The position numbers and the translations under genes were made by a program. Below are positions 1 through 12,500 of a stretch of DNA of 64,000 nucleotides, piece by piece. The stretch lies in NCBI GenBank assembly GCA_024220505.1, contig JAKZZE010000009.1:444001-508000 (forward strand), read 5' to 3'. The stretch is from Rhizopus arrhizus (lineage: Eukaryota; Mucoromycota; Mucoromycetes; Mucorales; Rhizopodaceae). The stretch's first letter is position 1. Each line of letters starts with the position of its first letter. The notes under the pieces are model-generated. The model made no database searches. It was not told the DNA's origin and worked only from the letters and a program-made list of their open reading frames with translations.

Positions 1-1780
1 TGGTCATAGCCCAAAGCACGCTTTATCTTCCTGTGAACACAATCAAGGCTTATTCTGCCAGACAAGAAGAATGAAAATCATCAATCATCGCTTATGCAAA
101 AGATAAATTAAAAGCTAGTATTTTAAGTACTATGAAGGCTAATCTATTTTAAATGTACGTCTGGTACAGAGAACAAGGCTTTGGGACGGGTATACTGTAT
201 TCGATAAAAAAAAACTTGACTTCTTTTTAATGGAGTACATATCTAAGCGAAATAGCAAGCATTATAGAAACGATGATGGTACACCTGCTGCCTTCTGCAG
301 AGAATCCATTTTAGCCTACATAAAAGCTATTTCTAACATGTTTAATGCGCAAAAAATGCTTGAGTAAAGCACCAAGGGTGTAGCAAATCTTTTGATCAGG
401 GCTTTCCTGGACACGTTTGAAAAGAGAAAATTAAGCGCAGAAAACTAAGCTATGAAGACGGAGGCAAAATCACGCTTAGTGATAGCTACTCAAAGGAGGA
501 GCTCAAGGGAATAAGCAATTTCTTCTTTACCGAAAAAGGTAATACTTGTGGTTGCAGAGATAAGTTATATTTCCCTTTGAGCCATGCTATATTATGTCGT
601 AGCCAAATAGCTCTTGGTATGAAATTTGCTGATCTTTTTTCTCTAGAAGTTGAAAACCAAGTACTCACCGAGTGCATTACTCTGGTTGCCATAATTATAT
701 GTGGAAGGATTAATCAGCCCGGAACAATTGAGTATGGTTCGTCTTTGAGACATAACAATGTCGAAATTTGCTCAATTGACGTTCTGGCTCTATATTTGTT
801 TTCGCACTTTCATTTCAAGAACGAAGAGTTCCCAAATTTTGAGAAACGAGTGAACTGGTATAAGTCTATGGTTTTCAAAGGTGATAGCCCCTTCAAATCT
901 AATCACTACAAGGCTCAACATTCTATATATGTCAAGGTTTTCAAGATAATAAAAATTTACATGCCAAAGATGGCACACGCCAACAAAAAGTGCGCTCTGA
1001 ATATGATCGCACAAAAGAATGTCTCTGGTGATTAGCAAAGCAGAGTATGAAGGTGGGAACCAACAGAATGGTAGGATTTTATGTTTCTAGCTTACCCGTG
1101 GTGGCAATGAACAGCCTTGTCAGTTTCAATGACTAACAACATACAAATTACTTTTTGCCAAGAGCTGTCGTTAAATCATCGTCGACATTCCAAGGATTGG
1201 TATTTAAGGATATCGAGTACTGGAAGGAGAGATTTAATACTAGACATGATATTCAGAAAGATACAGCTAGTCCTAATTTTCTCAACTTATTTGTGCATTT
1301 GCGTATTGTTTTGCTACAAATAAAAACATACCTATGAACATAACTATTTTTTGAAATGTTTGCATCTTTATTTTATTTTTGCAAATGCAGGACTTTTTAC
1401 TTTTAAAGAAAAAGTATCCTCAGCACTATCTTTGAAATTGCGAAATATTTCAAATTGAATTATATAACAACTTTGGAATAGAAGTACTTAAAGCACTTGA
1501 GGAAGAAGCATTCTTATCAGATAGACGAGTCCAGCTTGCTATGCCTGGACTAGTTTCAGCTCTTCAAGCTGGTTTTGGTATTGTTAGTCCATCATTACTC
1601 TCCACGAACGCAGCAGAATTCAAAAGAATAAACCAACGCTTCGGTTATTTCTTTGCGCTAGGACATGCTTATTTCAATTTTTCGGCAAATTCTGGAGCGT
1701 CGTTTCCTGCAATTTTGACTGAACCGACTCCTACTGGGCAATTGTGGCTGGCTGAACCTAAGGAATTGGAAACATTCTAA
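1..1780 (+). pseudogene. Eroded Ndc10-like / Crypton-type recombinase relic
   Basis: No intact gene is present. Coding-like fragments appear in all three plus frames: around 230-360 (FLMEY, then NDDGTPAAFCRES and ILAYIKAISNMFNAQK), 577-1035 (LCRSQIALGMKFADLFSLE ... LRHNNVEICSIDVLALYLF), 1155-1337 and 1541-1780. The order and phrases resemble the Ndc10/CBF3 DNA-binding domain proteins abundant in Mucorales, a family derived from Crypton tyrosine-recombinase elements. Several stops and frame changes separate the pieces, so this is a dead copy. No terminal repeats were seen, and its left part may continue beyond the window. The family assignment rests on remembered motif resemblance and is moderately confident. 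Confidence 0.5.
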
Positions 1781-1784
1781 AAAG

Positions 1785-2602
1785 CTCATAGGTGTAGATG
1801 GTGCCTATGAGCTTCTTTGATTAATCAACTATGAAGCTTTTCTGTAGAAAATCTAAACATATAAGCAATCTTCTACTTGTCAGCGCCAAGCTGCTTGCTA
1901 GATAATTATTAATACTCACTAATTAAGGAATACTGATGTCATGTTTAGAGTTACTTTTCATTGATGAAGGTTAATAGTATTACTCCCTATTGGAAAATGA
2001 AAGAATACCAGTAATAAAAAGTATAGATTTCAAATAAAAAAGGATATCTTTATATTGATGATTATGAAGAGATTCATTCTTTCATCTTTCAAGTTAAAGA
2101 CTTGCATTTCCTACTTTATTAAAAAAAGAATGTTTTTTATGATGGACACCACTTAATTAATTGCTTACTCCTCATTCCCTCTTCATTTTGCATGATGTAG
2201 ATCTGTTCACTGTATAAATCACCTTAGTTGTCTTCCTTTAATCTGCCAAGGATACAAATATTTTGTTTTCACATCTTTAGCTATTATTTTTGATGGTATG
2301 ATTGTGAAATTTTGTTTTCTGATCCTCAAAGGTATAACAATTACTGATTTTATTTCTGTGAAATATTTGCCAATTTTTTTTTCATTGGCCCAACCTAGTT
2401 TCTTTAACTGTAATCAACTATTTCTTCATTTACAAGAATAAACTGTTTTTGATGAAAAATAGATATAGAATCACAATACATTTTTATTATAAAGTAAAGA
2501 TAGTGATAATATGATAGAAATTGAGTAGATGATAATGCAGAAGAATAAATTTACAATATGGTATATGCTTTTTTGTATGTATGCTTTTAAATGAAGCTAT
2601 AC
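1785..2602. other. Gene-free AT-rich stretch
   Basis: This interval lies between the Crypton-like relic and the 3' end of threonine aldolase. I see only AT-rich sequence with short homopolymers, and no coding frame, RNA gene or repeat that I can support. Confidence 0.5.
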
Positions 2603-3848
2603 TTAAGCATGCCGTGTCATTGGTTCTTCTTGTTGATTGCGGGCTATAATAGCATCACGTACGACTTCTAATAAAGAATCTACACCTTGGCGATCGATTT
2701 GATGATGCAAGACAAGACGGGCTTTCTTTCCCATACCACCCATTTTTATGTTACGTTCAGCCAAAGCAGGAACTAGGTCACGCTCGACCTCAAGACCTAC
2801 ACGAGTAGTATCAATGAAGACCATATTTGTGTGAGTGGGGACTTGGAGGTCAATACCCATAGCAACTAACTGGTCAGCCAGGTATTTGGCCAATTGGTGT
2901 GTTTCTTTCATAGTAGGAACAATATGGTCGATACCGTGCTTAGCAGCAACAGCCATGAAACCAGCTTGTCTCCATCCACCACCAAATAATTTGCGGTAGT
3001 AGCGGACACGATCAACAAACTTGGCATTACCAACCACAATAGAACCAATGGGAGCACCAACACCTTTAGAGAGACAGAGAGACATGGAGTCAAAGTGTTT
3101 ACCATATTCTTTTAAAGAGATACCAGTTTCTTGTGAGGCGTTCCAAAGACGAGCGCCATCGAGGTGCATAGCAAGACCTTTACCGCGAGCCATTTTGGAT
3201 ATTTTGGCAATTTCTTCGATAGGGAAGACCATACCATTCAAGGTGTTCTCAAGAGAGACCACACGAGTAGGAGCAGAATAAATATCTTCACCCAAAATGT
3301 TTGCTTCAATTTCCTCACTTGTGACATGAATACCATTCGAGGCAATGACAGGAGAAACAGAGGCACGAGAATGAAAGGAAATACCACCAGCTTCCCAAAG
3401 AAAGACATGTGCGCGAGAATCACAGACGACAGAGTGAGGAGGAGTAACAAGATGAGTACGAAGAGCCAACTGGTTTGTCATAGTACCACTAGCACAGAAA
3501 AGAGCAGCTTCATGGCCAGTTAATTCAGCCACGTAATCCTGAAGTTCGTTTACAGACTTATCTTCCTATAGTTAACAAGATTAATATGCTGCATAAAAAG
3601 AGTGCATGAACGGGTCATACCTGAAAGACATCATCAGAACGAGAAGCATGCTTCATAAGTTCAAACATTTCATCTGTAGGAGCAGTTACAGTGTCACTTC
3701 TAAAGTCGTATAACTTTAAGTTTGAATTTAATTTTTTCGAGACACCATCGTGAACCAAAGAGGAGGTATAGTAGGCATGAGGAGCAACTGTGGTTGAAAA
3801 CAGACGACGAGAGACCAAAGGGGTAATAAGCTTTGACAAAGGAGACAT
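2603..3848 (-). CDS. GLY1: Threonine aldolase (PLP-dependent)
   Basis: Low-specificity L-threonine aldolase cleaves L-threonine to glycine and acetaldehyde with pyridoxal phosphate. Two exons are seen, 3848-3621 and 3565-2603 (GTATGA donor, TATAG acceptor), giving 396 aa, normal for the family. The fold-type I signature is complete: YDFRSDTVTAPTDEM near residue 47, HLDGARLWNA, and SLCLSKGVGAPIGS containing the PLP lysine at about residue 243. The ATG at 3848 was chosen because the upstream in-frame extension has only a GTG. The first 20 residues (SPLSKLITPLVSRRLF) are basic and hydrophobic like a mitochondrial presequence, so mitochondrial import is possible; that is inference. It is an intact single-copy gene between transposon relics. 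Confidence 0.93.
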
Positions 3849-3861
3849 GATTTCTAAAAGA

Positions 3862-3908
3862 GGTTCCACTCTGTAAAAAAAAAGTGTTTATATGGTTCCA
3901 CTCTGTAA
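3862..3908. repeat. 15-bp direct repeat at the 5' end of GLY1
   Basis: GGTTCCACTCTGTAA occurs at 3862-3876 and again at 3894-3908. On the minus strand each copy reads TTACAGAGTGGAACC, which resembles a 3' splice site, so the duplication sits in the GLY1 leader and may mark a 5'-UTR intron or a small insertion. Confidence 0.5.
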
Positions 3909-4082
3909 GAAAAAAATTTTATTTAGTAATTTTTTTTTCTCGAGTATTTATATTAAAAAAAATTTTATGTCTCCGTTAGAAACAAAATTATGTTTGGCCC
4001 TGACGTTCAATTATTTGTAAAAGCCACAACTTATGAGTCAGCATTTCTTTATTGGCATGATGAGTTAAATTTACCCGTTAAA

Positions 4083-4579
4083 TACAGTCGACGAAAAAAG
4101 GTTGGCCCAATAAAAAAAATAATTGGCCAGTTTGAAATGAAAATGGATCACCGATTTTGAAAATGGGTCAACCAATGAAAATGGGTCATAATTTGAAAAT
4201 GGGTCACTAAGACGAAAATGGTTCATTGTTTTGAAAATGGGCCACCCAGTACGAAAATGAGTCACCAATAAAGAAGTGTAATGTAAAGTACTTGATAGAG
4301 CATTTGGTGACAGTGAATATTGCAGGAGCTTCGAATAAAAACAGGATGGGACGATTGACTAGACATCTTCAAAGCTTTGAAAATAACAGAGCATACACCA
4401 GAAACTTCAGGAGAGATGTACAATATGTTGGCTCGTTTGTCGGTCGTGACTTCAAGCAGTTATTGCAGATTCTGCCAGTAGTGCTATCTGCTGAATACAC
4501 TGACCCTGTAGTAGATCGCGATATAATACTGCTGAACGAGTCTTTGAAAATGCTAGAAAAATTGTGTTCTTTGGTTTTT
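4083..4579 (+). repeat. Left 497-bp inverted repeat arm
   Basis: This arm matches the reverse complement of 14983-15479 over its whole length by eye, with equal length and no gap noticed. It contains the outer TACAGTCGACG terminus, seven GAAAATGGGTCA-like iterons (4139-4264) and the first ~96 codons of the transposase-like reading frame that starts near 4292. Confidence 0.85.
4139..4264 (+). repeat. Seven-copy iteron array, GAAAATGGGTCA type
   Basis: Copies start at 4139, 4159, 4177, 4195, 4214, 4233 and 4253, i.e. every 18-20 bp. The core is GAAAATG with a variable RRYCA tail (GGATCA, GGGTCA, GGTTCA, GGGCCA, GAGTCA). The same array is mirrored in the right arm. Subterminal iterons of this kind are usually transposase-binding sites; that role is inferred. 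Confidence 0.75.
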
Positions 4580-5245
4580 GTTCGTGAGATTGAAAGCAAC
4601 TTAGATGAATACGTAGGTTTAGTCAAGACTTCTGTTGAAGAATTAACAAAAGCTTTGTATGAATTTGATATGACAACCAATAACAGCAAACCTTTCTCTA
4701 CACGACCAAAAGTGCATTACCTTCATCATCTTCATGAGGATATTCGTCGCTTTGGATGTGCATTGCAATTTGAGACAGAGAAGGGAGAGATGTTCAATAA
4801 ATTTATTCGTGAGCAACTTTTTCATACAAACCGACACAATCCCTCAAGAAACGTCGCAATAAGGTTTGGCAAGCAAGAACTACTGAAGCATGTCATAGAC
4901 GGAGGATCATGGATCAACAAAAACAAAAAACGAGTACAGTATGGTCGTAGTGTCAAAGAGTTTTTCTGCCGTGATGACAAGAGCTTTCGTCTCAAGTTTT
5001 TTGATGCTCGCGAGTATGCTGAAAATAATTATGACCCAGTGAGGTCTACTCCTCGTCCTGGTTTCTCCGGAATTTTTCAAAACTCTATAACAGGTTGTTA
5101 TTTCGTTGGTCTTGTAGGCCAAAATGAATTGGTTTCTACTTTTGAGGTAAGTGAAAGAAATACTCACGGGCGCCTTTTATGTCATGAAACTGGTGATGAA
5201 TGCCTCCAACTATGTGATGTTATTCCTTTGGGCGTTCTAGACTGA
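4292..5245 (+). pseudogene. C-terminal fragment of a large DDE transposase (CACTA/KDZ-like)
   Basis: An open frame of 317 codons has no good ATG; it begins at a TTG just inside the inverted repeat. Residues 140-200 read KVHYLHHLHEDIRRFG ... FETEKGEMFNKFIRE ... HTNRHNPSRNVAIRFGKQ, the pattern of the C-terminal part of CACTA or Kyakuja-Dileera-Zisupton-type transposases. The expected catalytic N-terminal part is absent, so this is a fragment captured between the iterons and a Tc1-like fragment. About 96 codons are repeated in the right arm (14983-15270, minus), where the frame then diverges. Assignment to the exact superfamily is uncertain. Confidence 0.5.
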
Positions 5246-5449
5246 GGTGACTGCAGTGCCCTTGGTAGATCTTGCTGTTGATGACTTTTTGTTGATATCA
5301 AAACCAGGCTCATCCACAAAGACACAGTTGATTAGATAGTCTGTCTGGTTGATCAAAAAATGTTTATCCTCTTCTTGCAGTTGGGATGCAGGGCGACTGA
5401 TCTTGTAGGTAAATTTTTCGTGTGGGGCCCATTTATAATTTTCTTTCAT
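5237..5449 (-). pseudogene. Tc1/mariner transposase fragment
   Basis: A 70-codon minus-strand frame contains NCVFVDEPGFDIN followed by ARSTKGTA, which matches the first catalytic aspartate region of Tc1/mariner (IS630) transposases (FVDE.GF ... R..RG/KGT). It abuts the end of the preceding transposase fragment in the opposite orientation. Sequence upstream on the minus strand to about 5600 has further broken coding-like text. There is no DNA-binding N-terminus and no second or third catalytic acidic residue, so it is a dead remnant. Confidence 0.55.
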
Positions 5450-6534
5450 TCGCTTTATCTAACCCTAAGTGATTCTTGACCGTTTGGTATTGCTGGCGTA
5501 TATTGTAAGATTTGTAACGTTTCAATAAACAGGATGGCTTTCCATTGTAATTGTAAACAAGACCAAGACTAAACGATTCTTTCTTTTATTAAAGATATTT
5601 TAAGATTACCAAAAGCGCGACTTGAGTACATTCGAATCAGCAGCAGAAAGTCAACACAATACCATATTATGGGAAGAGCTGGAAGTTACCGATTGTCAAG
5701 TGCCTCAAACAGTGAAAGAAATGCAGCGAATATACCGCTACATGTGATGACACAAACTGGAGATTATGTAGCATGATTTTGTTATTTCATCGTCATCAAT
5801 GTTATGTCGGCTGGTGAAGTTCTATTGGCAATCCAAGTTTATAATGATGGTGAACTGAGTTTTATCACTCTACCTGCGCCAAACTACCCCATGAGTTAAC
5901 CGTCTAGAGTCTTTGCTGCCAAAACCCATTTTAACAACTACTAGCCTCGCAACAGAAAAGATCTTGGCCGAAAATGATATCACAGCGTAGAGAGTGTGCC
6001 ATAGTACCTAGACGCAAAATGGCTACAAGACTTTAAAGGATGGATCAAGGACTAATCCCTGCTTTACGCGAAGAGCAATTTAGCCCAACTAAAAAGTCGA
6101 TGAAACAACACTCTGGTGCTGCGATATCCAAAGCTACAAACACAATAAGTTGAATACTATTGTCAAATTACTTTGGCCAAATCATGGGATTGTTTGATTA
6201 CCAGGATGCAAGCTTGATTCGATGAACCTTCAAAAATTCATTGTTAGCCACTGCTGACACCTATGCAATTTTTTACACAAGGTAGAATGAGGGAAAATAG
6301 CATATATATGTAAAAATAAATTATAATTAGGTAGCTACAAGGAGGTTCAAGAAAAAAAGGCTAATTCTTGATACACGTACGATTTACACGTACGATTTTT
6401 GAAATCCCGAAAAAATAGCAAAAAATATGACGTAGACGGTAAAAAGTACCCGCACTCCTATTATTCCTATTACCTAAAAAACCGAGCTTGAGAGCACCTA
6501 GTACTACTTTTCTCTTCTTTTACAAACCTCAAAG
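5450..6534. other. Degenerate transposon-like sequence
   Basis: I see no open gene. Stretches with coding-like base composition (5590-5960) are broken in every frame, consistent with eroded transposon sequence. A direct repeat of the 11-mer TACACGTACGA occurs at about 6370-6395. Nothing else is recognisable. Confidence 0.4.
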
Positions 6535-9500
6535 ATGAAAACAAGAAAGCGTACCAGAACTCCTTTATGGTTATTAACCCAACGTCCAAATATTTAAATT
6601 ACAGAAAAGTTGAAATCGTTTGTTTAGGGACACCGAAATTTGGTTATATCAAAATTACAGAAATCAGAACGGTTTACCTCAGTTCTTTAAAGAAGGCGCG
6701 TACACTTTCAATATGAAAGCAGATGCGGAGGAGGACTACGTATTTGCAGTAAACCAAGCTTCAAAAGACCATGCTGATTTGGAGTATCATACATGGGCAA
6801 AAAATATGCAGTTAAATGAATATCGGGTAAACTACCTCAAAGAATATGCTTAAATCATATCATTTGTTGTTGATATTAAATTTCGTTTAATTACAAGGCC
6901 TTATATATTGCAACTTCTAATGAATATTGGCGATGGCTAGCCGAGACCGAACAAAAAGATGCAAGTAGAGACAAAGCTGCTGGTATGAGTATAAGCCCAA
7001 GTGCCACTATCAAAAGTCCAATCAAGAAGCCTAAAGTCAATGTAATGAGAGATTATTATTTATCAGTCAATAATCATTCTTACCTTTTATCTTTCTTTAT
7101 AGTTTGTATCCAAAGATACTTTTTTTTATTGACGGATACAAAGAATCTTTTGGAACCATTGTTGGACGATATGTAAGAAGTTACGTATCCAAAGACAGTA
7201 AAAGCAGCTACTTTAAGACGTAAGAATTGTTTTCTGAGTAACAAATTTCACTTGCTGATACGATTAGTTTACAGGTTACATGGTTCTTTCCGATAAAGAA
7301 TTTTTAGCTCCTAATAAGGCAATTTTACACACAAAACCAAAAAAACTCTCATGGGTGAATGTTGTTCATGCTGGCCACCAGAAGACCTCTAGTTTTATTG
7401 CAATGTCGACCAATAACTCCACTATCCAATCGCATGGTGTCGGGATTGGACAACCTGATACTAACGCAGAAATGAGTCCTTCAAACCTCAACGCGCAAGC
7501 CACCCGTCCCTTTCTAAAAGGTTCTGTCCCTAATTCCATCTTTGTGGACATTACAACTGTTAAGGATAAGAAGATATTTTTAACTGAACTTACAGCGTTC
7601 TGTCAGGGCAATGAGCATCTTTGGGCAGTCGCAGACCAGATCCGTCGAGAGTATCAACGTTTGTATGCTGAGATCACCGTTTCCCCGACGATGTATGAGC
7701 GATTATGTACGGAGAGTCTTCAACTCCCTTCTTTCACTGACAGTTTTCATGCATTTCCGTCTCTTTCACCAAGCGCCGAATTGTTGAAAGTTACCTTGGC
7801 AGGTCTTCCTCATCAATATGGTCGTCGCGACGGAGGACTCGCTCAACTTCATTCTGACATGCAACGTAACTTATCGTCTTTCGGCCATATTATAGACAGT
7901 GGTACGATTAGAGGAACCTCTGGAATTTATTCAGGAAAAGGTTATGTTGTCTTGGAAAAGTTCCCTGAATCCGATCAGCAACACGCTGAGACTCCTCGCC
8001 CAGAACTTCAACACAATGTACATTGGGTTTATCAACCTCTTGCTTATTCGACCTCGGCTACATCAGCTTCTCTTCTTGATGATGTGTCCATCAATGTTCA
8101 CGCCACCTGGTCATCCATGAAACCCTACTGTCGCTACTGTCATGGCGATCACCCTTTGAAAGATTGTCGAGTTCGACAGCAAGCCACTATCTGCTATTGG
8201 TGTAACGAATCCGGCCATATCGCTAAATATTGTGATAGAAAGAATGTATATGGAGCCTCGGGCGCTCCCAATAAGAAAACCCGTAAAACACCTGTTGCAT
8301 CGGCTACTGAGAAATCTCTTATCAGCTCTACTGATTCAGTTACTTCTCTTGATAAGAATTTAGCCGTGTCTGATAAGGTTAATGTAGAGACCACTTTACC
8401 TCTAGATGTAACACCTACTACAGTGCAAGAGGTTTCAGGTAGTCCTACTGCTCTTAAGCAGCCTGGTAGTGAGAAGTCAAAGTACGCCCGGGTTCTTCGC
8501 TCAGCTACTAATAAGATGCTGACATCTGAAGATTCCACCTATACGAATAACAGCACAATTCCTGTTGTTCCAGCTGTTAAAGTCTGTCCACACTGTAAGA
8601 AAGAAGGTCATGTTCGTAAACAACATCGTGATTGTGAATTCTACGTACCCCATCAAACGAAACTCTCTGGCAAGCCTCTGCCTTCCAATGAGGATACAGA
8701 AATGATGGAGTATCCTGAACCTTCTGTTCACACGACTTCCAACGATCTAGCTAATAAGGATGATATGAGTATCGATACACAGGGAGGGATTGCCTCTGAA
8801 CATCTGGTCGCACCATATAGTGGTGTTGATCCTCTACCTTCTCAATAATCTTTATTAATATGACATCTTTATTGAATACTCGTACGGCATTTAACTCTCA
8901 CGAAACTTTTAACCCCCCGGATATCTCTCAACAAACAAATTCAGTTAACTTTCGAATTGCTACTCTCAACTGCCGCAGTCTTGCCAAGACGGCTGATGTA
9001 TCAGTTCGAAACCATTTCATTCGCTATCTTCGTACGCGTTCTCTTGATATTTTAGCGCTTCAAGAAACTCATGCGTCGACCATTTCATTGCAAGAAACCT
9101 TCCATCTTCAATTCCAAGCAGCTGACAGTTTATGGACTCCACACTGTGGTCTAATTTGCTTTTCTCCGTTGCTGTCCTTTTCGGATACCAGATTTAGTGT
9201 TTGTGGTCGAGTCATTACTACCTTGGTCTCACATACACAGAATGCCTTTGAACCTATATATATCACAGTGATTTATGCTCCCGCAACACGTCGTGATCGC
9301 TTCGTTTTCCTTGATACGCTGGCTCAAAATCGAACACTACTGCTACCAAATGTCTCATCCAGACATCTTGTCCTTGGCGATTTCAATTACACATATGCAA
9401 CTCATATTTCTTCTGCAATTCCCCGTCAGGCACCTCCTTCTTGGCTATCATATATCGATCACCTCTTTCAGGATTGTGTTTCTGATAAAGACTCTGCTCC

Positions 9501-12500
9501 TCAAGTGACATTTTCTAGAGGTACGTCTAGATCTTGTATCGATTACATCTTTGGAACTCTAGACCTTTATGATTGTAAAATGTCTTCAAATGTTTCTTTT
9601 ATTCAACCATCTTGGTCAGATCACTTCCTAGTCACATCCAATTTTGCTCTTCGAGCTCCTGTGCATTCCACTGCTCTTGGTAAAGGCCAGTGGCGGGCCC
9701 ACCCACGATTAGCCTCTTCAGAAGCTTTTCGAAACCTTGTTTCAAGCACTATCGCTAACACTATGGTTTCATTTGACATAAGTCTCACTCCACAAGAAAA
9801 ATGGGATATGGTGAAATCAGCCATTACACAAGTAGCCAAATCATTTTCTCGTCGCTCTGCGTTTAATCTTACCAAAGCTGAATCCCTTTTACACCGCAAA
9901 AGGGCTAGGATAACTAAACGCCTTGCTTCAAATCCTGACCTGCTGTCATCCCTTACGCCTCAGCTATCAATTGTTGAGAGTCAGCTTGCATCCCTACAGC
10001 AGTACCATGCGGAGACCTTAGCCCTAAGGGCGGGCATTCGTTGGAGGGAACAAGGTGAAATCTCATCAGGCTACTTAAAGCGTACGGTCTCACAACGCCA
10101 GTCTCGTCAAATCATGAAACAGTTGGTTCATCCAACTACCGGAGCACTATGTTCCACTTCCAACGAAATGTTAGATGCTGCTGTTCAATTCTACAGTAAC
10201 TTGTATTCTCCTGAACCAATTGATAATTCTGCCATTGACGATCTGCTTTCGGCCATTCCAGACTCTCTCCGTCTTTCCGATTCAAATCAACGATTCTTGA
10301 CAAACAGCTTCACTCACGATGATTTAATTGAAGGGGTCTCCCGTTGTCCTCGCCGTAGTAGTCCTGGTCTGGATGGATTACCTTATGAAATACTTCATCT
10401 CATTTTCATTCATCCTGCCTCCAAAGACCTTGTACTCCAAGTATACAATGATGCATTATCAAAGGGAGTTTTTCCACCTTCATGGTTCAGCACCTCAGTT
10501 TCTCTCCTTCCGAAGAAAGGTGACCTAAAGGACCTCAAAAACTGGCGCCCAATTTCTCTGATAAATGCCGATGCGAAGGTTTTTACTCGACTGCTCAACT
10601 CTCGCATTATCAAATGTGCTCAGAAATTAGTCACTCCATATCAAGCAGGATTTCTGAGAGGCCGTTTCATTGCTGATAATGGGTTGCTTATGAAATTGAT
10701 CATGGAGCATGCACGGCTCACATCTTCAGATGCAATTGGATTATTACTTGATCAAGAGAAAGCGTACGATCGAGTGCATCCTTCTTATCTATGTAAAGTC
10801 CTTCATCATTTTGGCTTCCCCCCATCAATCGTTCAGAGCTTATCAACTCTATTCTTCAATACCGGTTTACATATCAACGTAAATGGCTTTCTCTCTACTC
10901 CTGTCCTCCAGCAACGTGGACTCAGACAAGGAGATCCTATCTCGCCTGTTCTCTTCAACTTGGCCTTTGAGCCCCTCCTACGGCGTATTTTATCTGATCC
11001 ACATTTCTCCGGCTTTCAACTCCCAAAGTCTGTCTGTTCCCCCCCACACGTACATTCAATCTCCTCAGTGAAATTGTTAGCGTACGCGGATGACATTGTC
11101 TGTTTTCTTAAGAGCCCACAAGATCTCACAGCTCTACAGCATCATCTCCATTTGTATTCCAAGGCCTCTAATGCGAAAGTAAATTTCAACAAAACCGAAG
11201 CCTTTGCACTTTCTGGTTCTCGCTCTTGCTATCATCGCATTTGGAGAACTCCTCTTCTGCAACAACAAATACATTCTTGGCATGATGGTTCGTCGAGTCA
11301 ACCCATCATTTACTTGGGATTCCCGCTACACTCCTCAATCGCCCAACGTGATACTTATTTGACCTCACTTTTATCCCGACTTGAAACAAGCCTTCAATTA
11401 CACTCACATCGTTCTCTCTCATTTCGTGGACGAGTTACAATCCTGAACTCCCTAATTCTCTCCAAAGTGTGGCATGTCCTGCGTATCCTTTCTGTGCCAA
11501 AAAGGTTCTTTCTCCGGCTACAATCGCAAATTTCTGGCTTTGTTTCGGCAAAACAAACTCCACGCATTAGCTTTGAAACGATGTGCTTTCCTCGAAATAA
11601 AGGGGGCTTGGGTGTCCTTAATCCGCCACTCCAACAAAGTGCGCTACAGCTTCGATGGTTACTACCACTTCTACATGATTTTCCTTGCTCTCCTACCTCT
11701 GATTTCTGGAATCACCCCTCCCTGAAATCTTCCGTCGTCTTGCCTCTCTTGGTTGACTTCCTTTTATCTCATCTCATGCCTACAGAATCACAGGAGCCCA
11801 TTCAAATCGATTATCGGCAAGCTTTCGCGTTTAAACAATTACGTCCTAAAAAGCTAGTCCAATCACTAGATGGCGTTTTCTCTCTGTTCTTTCGTGCAGT
11901 CGACAATTTGCCTCATGCTTTCGACAAAGTGGTAATTAACCCTCAAACAGCTCTTTGTCTCACTCTAGGCGATGTTTCTGTACCTTCATCTTCTTGTCCG
12001 TTACCAAATTCAATGGCTCGTTTATCATGCTCTAGTGTATACATGGCTGATCCTATTTCTGGGAGGCTACGACCTAAATCTTCTAGTGAAATCTCTCTAC
12101 ATCCATACCTCACAAAACGCTTTCTTAAATGGGTTCGATCCGATCATATGAAGCTTTATTCCTTTTTCGTCCGGGCGTTCTTGCGTCCCAGCTCCTCGTT
12201 CATCCCGGTAGCTCACACCCATATCGACATGTCTCCTTTCCTGGTAGCCTTATCCTTGACACCAAAACCCGGTGATCAACTACGCCTCACATCCAAACGG
12301 TACCGTCGTCTGTGTAGTCCTCTGTTGTCTTCTTCGACCCTCTACCCAGATCTTCCCCCCTCAAAATGGTTTCTTCTATGGCGCTTCCCCCTCCGACCAC
12401 AAAGTCGCAACATATGGTACAGGTTAATCCATAATAAACTGCCTTGCAAGTCGAATCTCTACCTGCCTTCTAAACTATGTCCTGTTTGCAAGAATCTGGA

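Noticed and set aside
3021..3523. Plus-strand open frames opposite threonine aldolase
   Set aside because: They are shadows of the strongly supported minus-strand gene.
4139..4264. Iteron array considered as a CRISPR-like array
   Set aside because: Repeats are 12 bp with 6-8 bp variable gaps, far too short for repeat-spacer units, and they sit in transposon ends of a eukaryotic genome.
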